Shown: one piece after another, positions 1 through 6,385 of the stretch
Layout of the letters: every line of letters starts with the position of its first letter
Numbering within the stretch: the first letter of the stretch is position 1
DNA from: Hafnia paralvei ATCC 29927
Lineage (GTDB): Bacteria > Pseudomonadota > Gammaproteobacteria > Enterobacterales > Enterobacteriaceae
Reading direction: 5' to 3'
Assembly (NCBI RefSeq): GCF_001655005.1
Contig: NZ_LXET01000065.1
Coordinates: 1-17,123 of the forward strand
DNA length: 17,123 nt
The notes under the pieces: generated by a model
Seen by the model: the letters and a program-made list of their open reading frames with translations, nothing else
Database searches by the model: none
Told to the model about the DNA's origin: nothing
Made by a program: the position numbers and the translations under genes

Positions 1-1
1 A

Positions 2-235
2 GTCACGAGCTTACAACCGATCATCGAGTCTTTTACCGCCCCTGGCGCGATTGTGTTAGACCCCTTTGCAGGCAGCGGTTCGACCTGCGTCGCAGCCCTT
101 CAAGCTGGACGTCGTTACATCGGCATCGAGCTCCTTGAGCAGTATCACAAAGCAGGGCGCGCCCGTCTTATGACGGTCCAGCGTGCCATGCAACAACCCG
201 CCGCAAATGATGAATGGCTACCGGAGGCTGCGTAA
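2..235 (+). CDS. DNA methyltransferase, C-terminal part (5' end outside window)
   Basis: The frame is open from the first bases, so the gene is truncated by the window edge; 77 codons are visible. The visible part reads LDPFAGSGST (SAM-binding motif I, FxGxG type), followed by GRRYIGIELLEQY. This is the usual end of beta-class N4-cytosine/N6-adenine methyltransferases, where the catalytic DPPY/SPPY motif precedes motif I; that motif would lie upstream and is not visible. The likely role is methylation of plasmid or host DNA, which in a leading region would help against restriction (inference). The stop codon overlaps the next start (TAATG), so the two genes are probably translationally coupled. 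Family confidence is good; base specificity cannot be told. Confidence 0.85.
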   Translation, partial: VTSLQPIIESFTAPGAIVLDPFAGSGSTCVAALQAGRRYIGIELLEQYHKAGRARLMTVQRAMQQPAANDEWLPEAA

Positions 236-456
236 TGAACTACGACGGATTCGAAGGACTACGTGCCGACGTGGCGGCACTGGCCAACGCCATGTGCGAT
301 TTACGCCAGACGCTCAACGGGCTTGAGCAGCAATACAACTACCAAGCTGAATCGCTGCCGGTACTGTTGGCATCGCAAACCTTACGCCGTATCAATGCGT
401 TATATCTCAAAGCATATTGCGAAGTGTTAACCCTCGATGAATCTTTTAAAGATTAG
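235..456 (+). CDS. Small unknown protein (73 aa), coupled to methyltransferase
   Basis: I do not recognise this protein. The start at 235 is chosen because GGAGG lies about 8 bases upstream and because the ATG overlaps the preceding stop; an in-frame ATG at 214 lacks such a site. The product is 73 residues, soluble-looking and probably helical (ALANAMCDLRQTLNGLEQQY could form an amphipathic or coiled-coil helix), with no membrane segment or cysteine cluster. It sits in a tight rightward operon between a DNA methyltransferase and a DUF1380 gene. Function is unknown; its position makes an accessory leading-region role plausible, but nothing in the sequence shows one. Confidence 0.7.
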   Translation: MNYDGFEGLRADVAALANAMCDLRQTLNGLEQQYNYQAESLPVLLASQTLRRINALYLKAYCEVLTLDESFKD

Positions 457-465
457 GAGATAGCC

Positions 466-879
466 ATGTACGGAACACGACAACACATTTGCGCGCAACT
501 TGAAGAAGGCTTTTCTGCCGATACGCCGCTGGCACTCCTGATTTGGACCGCCGACGACATGGCGGCGTTTGCCGAAGGTTGGGATCTCTCACTCAACGAC
601 GAGGAAGTGAAAGCGGTGTTAGCCAAAATAGGTGCGATAGACGATCACCATTTAAACGGTGTGGGGGCCGACCTTGCGGGAAACTTGCTCAATGACGTGA
701 AGGACGAAATGCAGCAGGTCACGCTGCCAGCCAGCCTGTTAACCCGCGTGGTGACGTTAGCCGAGCAAGCCTTATGGCCGAAAGAGTGGCAATCACGCGA
801 CGAGAACCGCGAGATCCCCGAAGGGATGCAGCACAAACTTAACGACCTGATCCAGATACGCAAATTGTTGCAGTCTTAA
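466..879 (+). CDS. DUF1380 family protein
   Basis: The 137-residue product has the size and N-terminal pattern I associate with DUF1380 (start MYGT, then an IWTADDM segment around residues 26-32 and LNDEEVKAVLAKIG near 43-56). This family is found on enterobacterial plasmids, often near ardA and psi genes; its function is unknown. AGGAG sits 7 bases before the ATG. The gap to the upstream stop is 9 bases, so it belongs to the same transcript. A stable hairpin (885-911) follows the stop. No membrane segment or catalytic signature is visible. The family assignment is from memory of the pattern, so moderately sure. Confidence 0.7.
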   Translation: MYGTRQHICAQLEEGFSADTPLALLIWTADDMAAFAEGWDLSLNDEEVKAVLAKIGAIDDHHLNGVGADLAGNLLNDVKDEMQQVTLPASLLTRVVTLAEQALWPKEWQSRDENREIPEGMQHKLNDLIQIRKLLQS

Positions 880-884
880 TCGTT

Positions 885-911
885 ATTCACGCCGCCGTGC
901 GCGGCGTGAAT
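885..911 (+). other. Intercistronic hairpin
   Basis: A perfect 11-bp inverted repeat, ATTCACGCCGC / GCGGCGTGAAT, with the 5-base loop CGTGC, lies between the DUF1380 gene and the next ribosome binding site. No T-run follows, so it is not an ordinary intrinsic terminator. It is one of a series of sequence-unrelated hairpins placed just ahead of genes in this region. Confidence 0.8.
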
Positions 912-936
912 ACCCCTTTGATTTGAGGTGCTTCAT

Positions 937-1737
937 ATGCACGAAAATAATGAAAATACCGCACTCAACGCCCTGATTTGCTATCACGGTAGGGCGCTGA
1001 TATTAGCGCAGGGATGGCCTGAGCATATTGATGTCGTCCAATGCTATCCAGGGCGCTGGCCGGGTTGGATAAGCATTTACGCGCGATTGAACGCCGCCGA
1101 GCTGGTGACTGTCTTGCAGCCGTATACCCGCCAGACGTTGGCCCCGATGCGTTATCGGCTGGAAGATGCCATCGACAAGCTAACGGGCAGCCAAGCCGAG
1201 TTAGTGCTATATGGCAACCGATACACGCAAGAGCCGATGCTGCCGGGGGACGCAACACAGATTGCCATTCCCTTTGCCGCGCAATGGCTCACGCAGGAGG
1301 AACTCACCATTGTCCTAACCTGTATACGCGAGGCGATTATGACGGTATGTGCTCAAGTTTTGGCAGATTCACGACGCATTCAGGCCGCGTTAATGTCAAC
1401 CGGACAAACGGTGTTTGAGCGCCAGACACGCCGTTTCCGCCTTGTGGCTAAAGAAAGTGACCAGCCGGGTTGGTTGGATGAAAACGACGATACGCTGCCC
1501 GAGGTGCTGGACGCGATCCTTAACAAAGGCGCTCGATTTGGCGCTATTGAGCTGTATCTGGTGTGTGAATCAGTTGAACATATTCTTTCCCACGGTCTAC
1601 AAGAGGATGTGTTGCGTTTGCCTGAATGCCCCCCTCACCAATGGTTGGATTGGACGGTGCTACACGACGTTATCATAGAGGGCCGGCGTGAAATGAATAG
1701 CCTGCGCGATGCGCTGGCCGGTGTGAGAGCATCATAA
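937..1737 (+). CDS. Unknown protein (266 aa)
   Basis: I cannot place this protein in a family. The ATG at 937 is preferred over the in-frame GTG at 928 because GAGGTG (925-930) is then a well-placed ribosome binding site. The 266 residues are mixed alpha/beta in feel, with no transmembrane stretch, no signal peptide and no obvious catalytic motif. A central helical part (LTIVLTCIREAIMTVCAQVLAD) and an acidic stretch (DENDDTLPEVLDAIL) are visible. It is the last gene of the left-hand operon, followed within 6 bases by a strong terminator. Its place beside DUF1380 and ardA suggests a plasmid-establishment role, but this is inference only. Confidence 0.75.
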   Translation: MHENNENTALNALICYHGRALILAQGWPEHIDVVQCYPGRWPGWISIYARLNAAELVTVLQPYTRQTLAPMRYRLEDAIDKLTGSQAELVLYGNRYTQEPMLPGDATQIAIPFAAQWLTQEELTIVLTCIREAIMTVCAQVLADSRRIQAALMSTGQTVFERQTRRFRLVAKESDQPGWLDENDDTLPEVLDAILNKGARFGAIELYLVCESVEHILSHGLQEDVLRLPECPPHQWLDWTVLHDVIIEGRREMNSLRDALAGVRAS

Positions 1738-1742
1738 AGGAG

Positions 1743-1765
1743 GAGGGGCAGTGCCCCTCTTTTTT
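1743..1765 (+). terminator. Intrinsic terminator of left-hand operon
   Basis: A GC-rich stem GAGGGGC / GCCCCTC (7 bp, loop AGT) is followed directly by six T residues. It lies just after the stop of the unknown 266-aa gene, so it closes the operon and insulates the ardA upstream element from read-through. Confidence 0.9.
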
Positions 1766-2132
1766 CGTCTGATACAGGCAATAAGGACGTCGCAGGCTCG
1801 GCTATCTATCGGCCAATCCCCGCAGGCTTGGCCGGACAATGAACCGCTCTCTGTTATTGCGGTGTTGTGACGGCTAACGCCGTGCCGCAACTTTAGCCCT
1901 GACGTGGCCGATGCAAGGGAGGCTTCGCCGCCGTCGCTATTTATGCCTCTTCCCGCCGTGATTTTCCCGTCGTTCGTGCGCTCAAGCTTCGCGCTCTCAC
2001 CGTTCAACTCCCGCCGTCCAGAGGCGATGTGTGGAAGGACGGCGCCCTTGCATCGGCCACTCGCCGCAGGGCTGTCGTATCGGCACGGCGTAAGCCGGAG
2101 CACAGACGACACTGACCTCGGAGGATTTTATT
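1766..2132 (+). promoter_or_regulatory. Long nested inverted repeat upstream of ardA (candidate ssDNA promoter)
   Basis: This 367-base gene-free region holds paired arms that nest correctly. 1871-1886 (CGGCTAACGCCGTGCC) pairs with 2082-2097, with one mismatch. 1895-1901 (AGCCCTG) pairs with 2067-2073. 1904-1919 (GTGGCCGATGCAAGGG) pairs perfectly with 2045-2060. Folded as single strand this is one long imperfect hairpin of about 227 bases ending some 35 bases before the ardA start. The architecture resembles Frpo/ssi elements of F and ColIb-P9, which work as promoters on the entering single strand. A GGAGG ribosome binding site (about 2121-2125) follows. The left part (1766-1870) shows only a short direct repeat, CGCAGGCT(C/T)GGC. 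The promoter role is inferred. Confidence 0.6.
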
Positions 2133-2639
2133 ATGGGCAATGCAACCACCACACCTTCTGTCTACGTGGGCACCTACCACAAATACAACTGCGGCAGCAT
2201 TTACGGCAAATGGCTAGACCTGACGGATTTTGACGACAGAGCCGAATTTTATGAGGCTTGCCGAGCACTGCATGCCGATGAAATGGATGCAGAATTTATG
2301 TTTCAGGACTGGGAAAATATCCCATCAAAGTTCGTCTGCGAAAGTGCTATTGACTGGGATTTTGTCGCTGCTTACCAACGCGCTGAAGCAGAAGGCAGCG
2401 AAGCCGCTTTTATCGCGTGGGCGGAGTATACCGGCCAGTGTGATTATGACGCTTTTGATGATGCATATCGGGGCGAGGCAGAAAGCGAAGAAGACTATGC
2501 TCTGGAGATGGTTGAGGATAACGGCTTGCTCAATGAGGTGCCGGATCTACTTCGCTGCTACTTCGATTTTAAAGCCTATGCGCGTGACCTGTTCAGCAGC
2601 GGCTATGTTTTCCATGACGGTTATGTTTTCACAAACTAA
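2133..2639 (+). CDS. ardA: Antirestriction protein ArdA
   Basis: ArdA is an acidic DNA mimic that occupies the DNA-binding groove of type I restriction-modification enzymes and so protects incoming plasmid DNA. The 168-residue product has the family's usual length, the N-terminal pattern VYVGTYHKYNCGSIYGKWLDL, very high Asp/Glu content throughout, and the conserved C-terminal block LLNEVPDLLRCYFDFKAYAR (about residues 133-152). The ATG at 2133 follows GGAGG at good spacing. It lies directly downstream of a long inverted repeat, matching the known placement of ardA behind single-strand promoter elements in leading regions. A short hairpin and a 63-aa gene follow. Identity is confident. Confidence 0.95.
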   Translation: MGNATTTPSVYVGTYHKYNCGSIYGKWLDLTDFDDRAEFYEACRALHADEMDAEFMFQDWENIPSKFVCESAIDWDFVAAYQRAEAEGSEAAFIAWAEYTGQCDYDAFDDAYRGEAESEEDYALEMVEDNGLLNEVPDLLRCYFDFKAYARDLFSSGYVFHDGYVFTN

Positions 2640-2647
2640 ATACTATG

Positions 2648-2664
2648 CGGCGGTGAAACCGCCG
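2648..2664 (+). other. Short intercistronic hairpin
   Basis: A 7-bp perfect stem CGGCGGT / ACCGCCG with loop GAA lies between ardA and the next small gene, immediately upstream of its ribosome binding site. No T-run follows. Confidence 0.65.
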
Positions 2665-2679
2665 GTTAAGGATATAACG

Positions 2680-2871
2680 ATGAAACTTGCGCCGGAAACC
2701 CGCGAAATATTGCGTCAATACAAGGCATTAATTAATGCACGTCGACGTGATTCCGGTCAGCGGGAACTCACGACCCCACAGGTCATGGATGAAATTTGTT
2801 ACTTCATGACCTGTCAGTGTGCTGTATATATTGGTGGCCATTTCATCTTACAGGGTGGCAAAGGGCAGTAA
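2680..2871 (+). CDS. Small unknown protein (63 aa) downstream of ardA
   Basis: The ATG at 2680 has AAGGA 8 bases upstream and starts MKLAPETREILRQYKALI. The product is 63 residues with an N-terminal helix rich in Arg and Lys, then a Cys-containing segment (YFMTCQCAVYIGG). The reading frame is open far upstream across ardA, but that part is only the shadow of ardA; the ribosome binding site and hairpin mark the true start. I do not recognise a family. It is co-transcribed with ardA (40-base gap), so a role in early establishment or anti-defence is a reasonable guess without direct evidence. Confidence 0.7.
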   Translation: MKLAPETREILRQYKALINARRRDSGQRELTTPQVMDEICYFMTCQCAVYIGGHFILQGGKGQ

Positions 2872-2896
2872 GTATGATGGCAGGCGTTCGGAGCGC

Positions 2897-3360
2897 CTGT
2901 CTGGCCGTGCCGAAACCCCGTGTGCGCCGTTGGCGCACGGGAAGGTATGCGGTGCTAACGCACCGCTTATCCTCCCGTTTCGTGATGTCAGGGTAGTGTG
3001 TTGCGTTGTGTTTCCATACCGACTATGGCTGTTCTTCTTCCTCTCCCCAATTTTTATCTTCTTCTTCATTTTCTTTATCTCACTGTGCGTCGTTCTGCTA
3101 TTGGTCTTTTTTTCATTGCTCCTTAACACACCCAAAATCACTCTTTGGGGCACCCAAGGCGTGCGCCGTTCCGACACACGACGACTGACACAACTAGTCG
3201 CGCCCAGATTTCCGGGCACGCCAAGTTTTACGCAGCCACGCCTGCGCGTCTGCGCCCATTCGGGGTAGAGCCGTTGCTGGAAGGTCAACAGCATCGCTTG
3301 CTGTGACCTTATTGGTCACGCCGCTTTCACTGCCGTCGAGGGGACTGCCGGCGCTAAGGG
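2897..3360 (+). repeat. Long non-coding repeat, copy 1
   Basis: Much of this unit is near-identical to 5629-6092. Shared blocks include the hairpins GTGCGCC / GGCGCAC (2922-2938) and GCGGTGC / GCACCGC (2949-2966), a block at about 2968-3048, a block at about 3146-3240, and the CGCTTTCACTGCC...GGCGCTAAG module (3322-3358). The central part (about 3040-3140) differs in sequence between copies but stays strongly T/C-rich on the top strand. A one-base indel near 3158 and a compensating one near 3250 shift the reading frames between copies, which argues against protein coding. Confidence 0.85.
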
Positions 3361-3433
3361 GCGTAACGTCTTCGCTGCCGCTATGCCCGTTACGCGATTG
3401 TGTCCTGTTTCACCCTTTGGCGTGTGAACGCTC

Positions 3434-3570
3434 GTGAGTAACTCCAACCGTCGCTATGTATTCAACCACACTTCCTCGCTCAAGCTGACAAGGCTGGTAT
3501 GAACGCCTTCGGCGGCCTTGTCAGCGCTCCTTCGTGTGGTTTGAACACGTGTGCGACGGCGAATACTCAC
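3434..3570 (+). promoter_or_regulatory. Long imperfect hairpin before DUF3560 gene
   Basis: Four arm pairs nest around an apex near 3504-3514: GTGAGTA/TACTCAC, CCGTCGC/GCGACGG, TTCAACCACAC with GTGTGGTTTGAA, and GCTGACAAGGC/GCCTTGTCAGC. It has no clear sequence kinship with the hairpins upstream of ardA or ssb, but the same size class and position relative to the gene. Candidate single-strand promoter. Confidence 0.6.
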
Positions 3571-3606
3571 AAAAGCATCACTTCAACCCCATAAGGAGAT
3601 TTAAAC

Positions 3607-4983
3607 ATGCCACAACTCAACACCCAAGGCGCGACAGCGAAGCCTACAAATGCATCTTTTGAAAACCACGCACCGACCTATCGTGCAACCTATTCCCCTG
3701 ACGATAACAAGCTGCGTCTTTATGCATCGCAATATCTCGATGATGAAACCTATTCAAAAGTCCATGCCGTGGGCTTCAAATGGGCACCTAAACAAGGGTT
3801 TTTTGTGGCGCCAGCATGGACGCCATCGCGTGAAGATTTGCTGATCTCTCTGGCGGGTGATATTGAGGACGAGGACAGCACCTTGTTTGAGCGTCAGGAA
3901 GAACGCGCCGAGCGGTTCAACGACTACAGCTCAAAACGCGCCGCAGAATCAGAGCAGGCGCTCGCGCATGTTGATGCGCTAACGTCAGCCATTCCGCTTG
4001 GACAGCCGATCCTCATCGGACATCACAGCGAACGTAAAGCGCGTAACCACGCCAAAAAAATTGATAATGGAATGAAGCGCGTCGTGATGTTGTTTGAACG
4101 CGCGGGATATTGGGAAGAGCGCGCGCAGGCATCCCTCAAACATGCCAAATATAAAGAGCGCTCAGACGTTCGCTATCGCCGCATTAAAAAAATCGAGGCT
4201 GATTTACGTAAGGCTGAAAAAAACATTGTAGCTTCTGAGAAATTTTTGAAGCTCTGGCGCTCGGATAATCTTGATCTCAATATGGCGCGCGCTATCAGTA
4301 ATTATGATCATATTTCGTGCTGTTTCACGCTCGAAAAGTACCCGCGCTCGGCAGAAATTAGCCAGTATGAAGGGTTTATGTCCCTGTGGTCAGCCCTAAG
4401 TGAGGGCATTATTGACGCCGAACAAGCCCGAGATATTGCGATCCCCAATCATGAAAAAAGCGTGAAACATCGTCAACGCTGGGCGGCGCACTACCGCAAC
4501 CGCCTAAGCTATGAGCGCGGGATGCTGAACGAAGCCGGTAGCATTATTACCCGTGCTAATGAATTCCAAATCGGCGGGCAGGTGTTAAGCCGCGGGGAGT
4601 GGTTGAGCATTATCCGCATCAACAAAAGCAATGGTGATGTGAGCTCGATTGAGACATCTCACTATAGTTTTGTTGGGCTCAGAGGCACGATGAAACTCAC
4701 CCCTGACCGCATCACAGACTACAAAGCCCCTTCAGATGAAGAAGCGATCGCCGCCAAGAACGCCGCAAAGCGCCCGCCTATCGTCAATTATCAGGAGGAG
4801 GGCTTCAAAGCGATGACAAAGGCCGAATGGGCAAAAACGCCATCTGATTATAAGGGTGTGCGTGGCGTTGCTGAAAATGATGAGCATGGCGCGTACCGCT
4901 ACCGCCGTGTGATGTCCACCGGCTGCACACTGCTAACGGTGTATATAACCGACATGAAAACCGTTGAAATTCCTAAAAAATAA
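3607..4983 (+). CDS. DUF3560 domain-containing protein (458 aa)
   Basis: The segment from about residue 27, RATYSPDDNKLRLYASQYLD, through GFKWAPKQGFFVAPAWTPSREDLL and DIEDEDSTLFERQEERAERF, is the hallmark of DUF3560, a family carried by enterobacterial plasmids; its biochemical role is unknown. The middle (about residues 95-230) is highly charged and likely helical or coiled-coil, rich in Lys, Arg, Glu and Ala. The C-terminal third is probably a separate globular domain. No nuclease, helicase or membrane signature is visible. AAGGAG lies 8 bases before the ATG. It shares a transcript with the methyltransferase gene downstream (about 46-base gap containing a hairpin), a pairing that suggests the two act on DNA together (inference). 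Confidence 0.85.
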   Translation: MPQLNTQGATAKPTNASFENHAPTYRATYSPDDNKLRLYASQYLDDETYSKVHAVGFKWAPKQGFFVAPAWTPSREDLLISLAGDIEDEDSTLFERQEERAERFNDYSSKRAAESEQALAHVDALTSAIPLGQPILIGHHSERKARNHAKKIDNGMKRVVMLFERAGYWEERAQASLKHAKYKERSDVRYRRIKKIEADLRKAEKNIVASEKFLKLWRSDNLDLNMARAISNYDHISCCFTLEKYPRSAEISQYEGFMSLWSALSEGIIDAEQARDIAIPNHEKSVKHRQRWAAHYRNRLSYERGMLNEAGSIITRANEFQIGGQVLSRGEWLSIIRINKSNGDVSSIETSHYSFVGLRGTMKLTPDRITDYKAPSDEEAIAAKNAAKRPPIVNYQEEGFKAMTKAEWAKTPSDYKGVRGVAENDEHGAYRYRRVMSTGCTLLTVYITDMKTVEIPKK

Positions 4984-4990
4984 TAAGGGT

Positions 4991-5013
4991 GCTCCCCGAC
5001 GTTGTCGGGGAGC
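4991..5013 (+). other. Intercistronic hairpin
   Basis: Perfect 10-bp stem GCTCCCCGAC / GTCGGGGAGC with loop GTT, between the DUF3560 gene and the methyltransferase gene. No T-run follows, so read-through into the downstream gene is expected. Confidence 0.8.
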
Positions 5014-5029
5014 CATAAAAGGGAACATG

Positions 5030-5593
5030 ATGAATACCGATTTGAAACAGCGCATTGAGACGATGCGCGCAAAACTCGATGAACGCGCCCCAGTGGTTGA
5101 AGTGAGCGCGGCCTCTCAGCTTTTTGTGACGCCAGAACCCGCCTGTAAGCGGTTGGTGACACTGGCGGAGGTTAAGAATACTGATTACATACTAGAGCCG
5201 AGCGCCGGAACAGGGGCGATTTTACGCGCAATCAAACACGCCGCCCCGTCTGCGCGGTGCGATGCGGTGGAACTTAACGCGGCGTTAGTGGGGCATCTGC
5301 GGGGAGCGTTTCCTGGTGTTAATGTCTGGTGCGGCGATTTTATGGAATATGGGCAGGCGGTCCAGTACGACAAAATCATCATGAATCCGCCCTTTAACCA
5401 TGCGCAGGATATTCGACATATACAGCGCGCCCTGTCGCTATTAAAGCCCGCAGGGCTGCTAACGGCGATTTGTCTCAATGGCCCCCGCCAACAAAAAATA
5501 CTCAAGCCGCTTTGCGATGTTTGGGAGGAGCTGCCGCGCGGCACGTTTTCATATACCGATGTGGCGACGGCGATAATCAGACTTCGTGCCTAA
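5030..5593 (+). CDS. Class I SAM-dependent methyltransferase, N6-adenine type (187 aa)
   Basis: The product has the Rossmann-fold signatures of an N6-adenine DNA methyltransferase: motif I EPSAGTGAI (about residues 56-64), an acidic end of strand 2 (AVELN, 79-83), GDFMEY (102-107) and catalytic motif IV NPPF (119-122). At 187 residues it is only the catalytic core, with no room for a large target-recognition domain, like small orphan methyltransferases of plasmids and phages. Two adjacent ATGs exist (5027 and 5030); AAGGGA ends at 5024, so 5030 has better spacing. It is the last gene before the second large non-coding region. A role in masking plasmid DNA from restriction is inference. Confidence 0.85.
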   Translation: MNTDLKQRIETMRAKLDERAPVVEVSAASQLFVTPEPACKRLVTLAEVKNTDYILEPSAGTGAILRAIKHAAPSARCDAVELNAALVGHLRGAFPGVNVWCGDFMEYGQAVQYDKIIMNPPFNHAQDIRHIQRALSLLKPAGLLTAICLNGPRQQKILKPLCDVWEELPRGTFSYTDVATAIIRLRA

Positions 5594-5628
5594 CTGTCTT
5601 ATTCGATATCAGGCAGGGGAGGTGTCCT

Positions 5629-6092
5629 CTGTCTGTCCGCGCCGAAAAAAACACGCGCCGTTGGCGCACGGGAATGCAGCGGTGCTAACGCACCGCTTAT
5701 CTCCCCGTTTCGTGATGTCAGGGTAGTGTGTTGCGTTGTGTTTCCATTCCGACTATGGCTGTTCTTCTTCCTCTCCATGATCTCTTTCCTCTTCGTCTTT
5801 TCGATCTTCTTCTGGATATACATCCTTCTGCTGTTGGGGCTGTTTCGCTTATCTCTCCAAAATATACACAAGGGACTTTGGGGCACCCAAGGGCGTGCGC
5901 CGTTCCGACACACGACGACTGACACAACTAGTCGCGCCCAAACAAACGGGCACGCCAAGTTTTACGCAGCCACGCAAGGTGTCTGCGCCCATGCGGGGTA
6001 GAGCCGTTGCTGGCAGGTCAACAGAATCGCTTGCTGTGACCAGTTGGTCACGCCGCTTTCACTGCCGGCGATGAAGCTGCCGGCGCTAAGGG
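5629..6092 (+). repeat. Long non-coding repeat, copy 2
   Basis: Direct repeat of 2897-3360. Conserved structures are GCGGTGC / GCACCGC with loop TAAC, a hairpin GGCGTGC / GCACGCC (5892-5898 with 5950-5956, matching 3158-3164 with 3216-3222), and the GGTCAACAG...CTGTGACC...GGTCAC set (6016-6051). The central T/C-rich spacer (about 5770-5870) has diverged in sequence but kept its composition. Confidence 0.85.
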
Positions 6093-6385
6093 GGCCAGAT
6101 AAATCTGGCCTCTTTCCGGTGTCCTTTCTTTACGCCCTATCCTGAGCGCTGTGTTTTCGTGGGTCAGCCTGCGTCAGGGGACGGAAAAGTCAACAGGCCG
6201 CGCCAGCGCTGGCCGCATTAATTTTTTTTTCCTCTCAAGTTCGTCTCAAAAAATGAACGCACCCCCTGTGGACTTTACCGCCGCGCCTGTCGCTACCGTC
6301 TTCCCACGAAAAGCCCCTCGCCCCGGAAAAATCCGGCAGAGGGAAATACACCAGAAAGAAGCCAGAGGCTTCAAGGAGCAACATG
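6054..6385 (+). promoter_or_regulatory. Frpo-like single-strand promoter module before ssb
   Basis: This roughly 330-base module resembles F-plasmid Frpo in size and place. The main hairpin pairs 6171-6178 (GCGTCAGG) with 6286-6293, and 6186-6197 (AAAGTCAACAGG) with 6265-6276 (CCTGTGGACTTT). It encloses GGCC-type inner palindromes (6197-6215) and a T-rich strand. Other hairpins are GGCCAGAT / ATCTGGCC (6093-6110), CCGGA / TCCGG (6323-6336) and GAAGCC / GGCTTC (6358-6372), the last directly ahead of the ssb ribosome binding site. The copy at 11001-11324 keeps the same stems with compensating base changes. Promoter activity on the entering strand is inferred from F. Confidence 0.7.

Larger units (their letters stand above)
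2872..3606 (+). promoter_or_regulatory. Structured non-coding region upstream of the DUF3560 gene
   Basis: This 735-base stretch holds no convincing gene. It has three parts. First comes a hairpin at 2881-2899 (CAGGCG / CGCCTG). Next is one copy of a roughly 450-bp repeat (2897-3360) shared with 5629-6092. Last is a unique long hairpin at 3434-3570 with correctly nested arms: 3434-3440 with 3564-3570, 3448-3454 with 3553-3559, 3461-3471 with 3534-3545 (one bulge), and 3484-3494 with 3515-3525. A further 8-bp pair, GCGTAACG / CGTTACGC, spans 3361-3395. The hairpin ends about 36 bases before the DUF3560 start, the same placement as the ardA and ssb elements, so a single-strand-promoter role is inferred. 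Confidence 0.6.
5594..6385 (+). promoter_or_regulatory. Structured non-coding region upstream of ssb
   Basis: About 790 bases hold no convincing gene. The left two thirds are copy 2 of the long repeat (5629-6092). The right third is an Frpo-like module (6054-6385) that has a relative at 11001-11324. Short readings exist on both strands; the rightward one ends HAKFYAATQGVCAHAG, faintly reminiscent of Ash/Icd-like small phage ORFs. These readings are not kept in frame in copy 1, so I treat the region as regulatory DNA/RNA rather than coding. Confidence 0.65.

Noticed and set aside
1904..2233. 109-codon frame spanning the ardA upstream inverted repeat
   Set aside because: It lies inside the long inverted repeat and overlaps the ardA start in another frame. 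No ribosome binding site is present, and ardA is certain.
2819..3294. Overlapping 148-149-codon reading frames on both strands in the repeat region
   Set aside because: The equivalent frames in copy 2 are shifted by indels, the predicted proteins are low-complexity (Phe/Leu runs or Arg/Lys/Thr runs), and there are no ribosome binding sites at sensible starts. The region is better explained as a structured non-coding repeat.
5726..6001. Small rightward reading frame ending FYAATQGVCAHAG, reminiscent of Ash/Icd-like phage ORFs
   Set aside because: It lacks a credible start signal and its counterpart in copy 1 has a different frame through the middle. The resemblance is from memory only and may reflect a shared non-coding element.
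2897..6092. Repeat pair as the ends of a composite transposon or a CRISPR array
   Set aside because: No transposase, terminal inverted repeats, target duplications or regular short repeat-spacer pattern are visible; the copies are direct and carry conserved hairpins instead.
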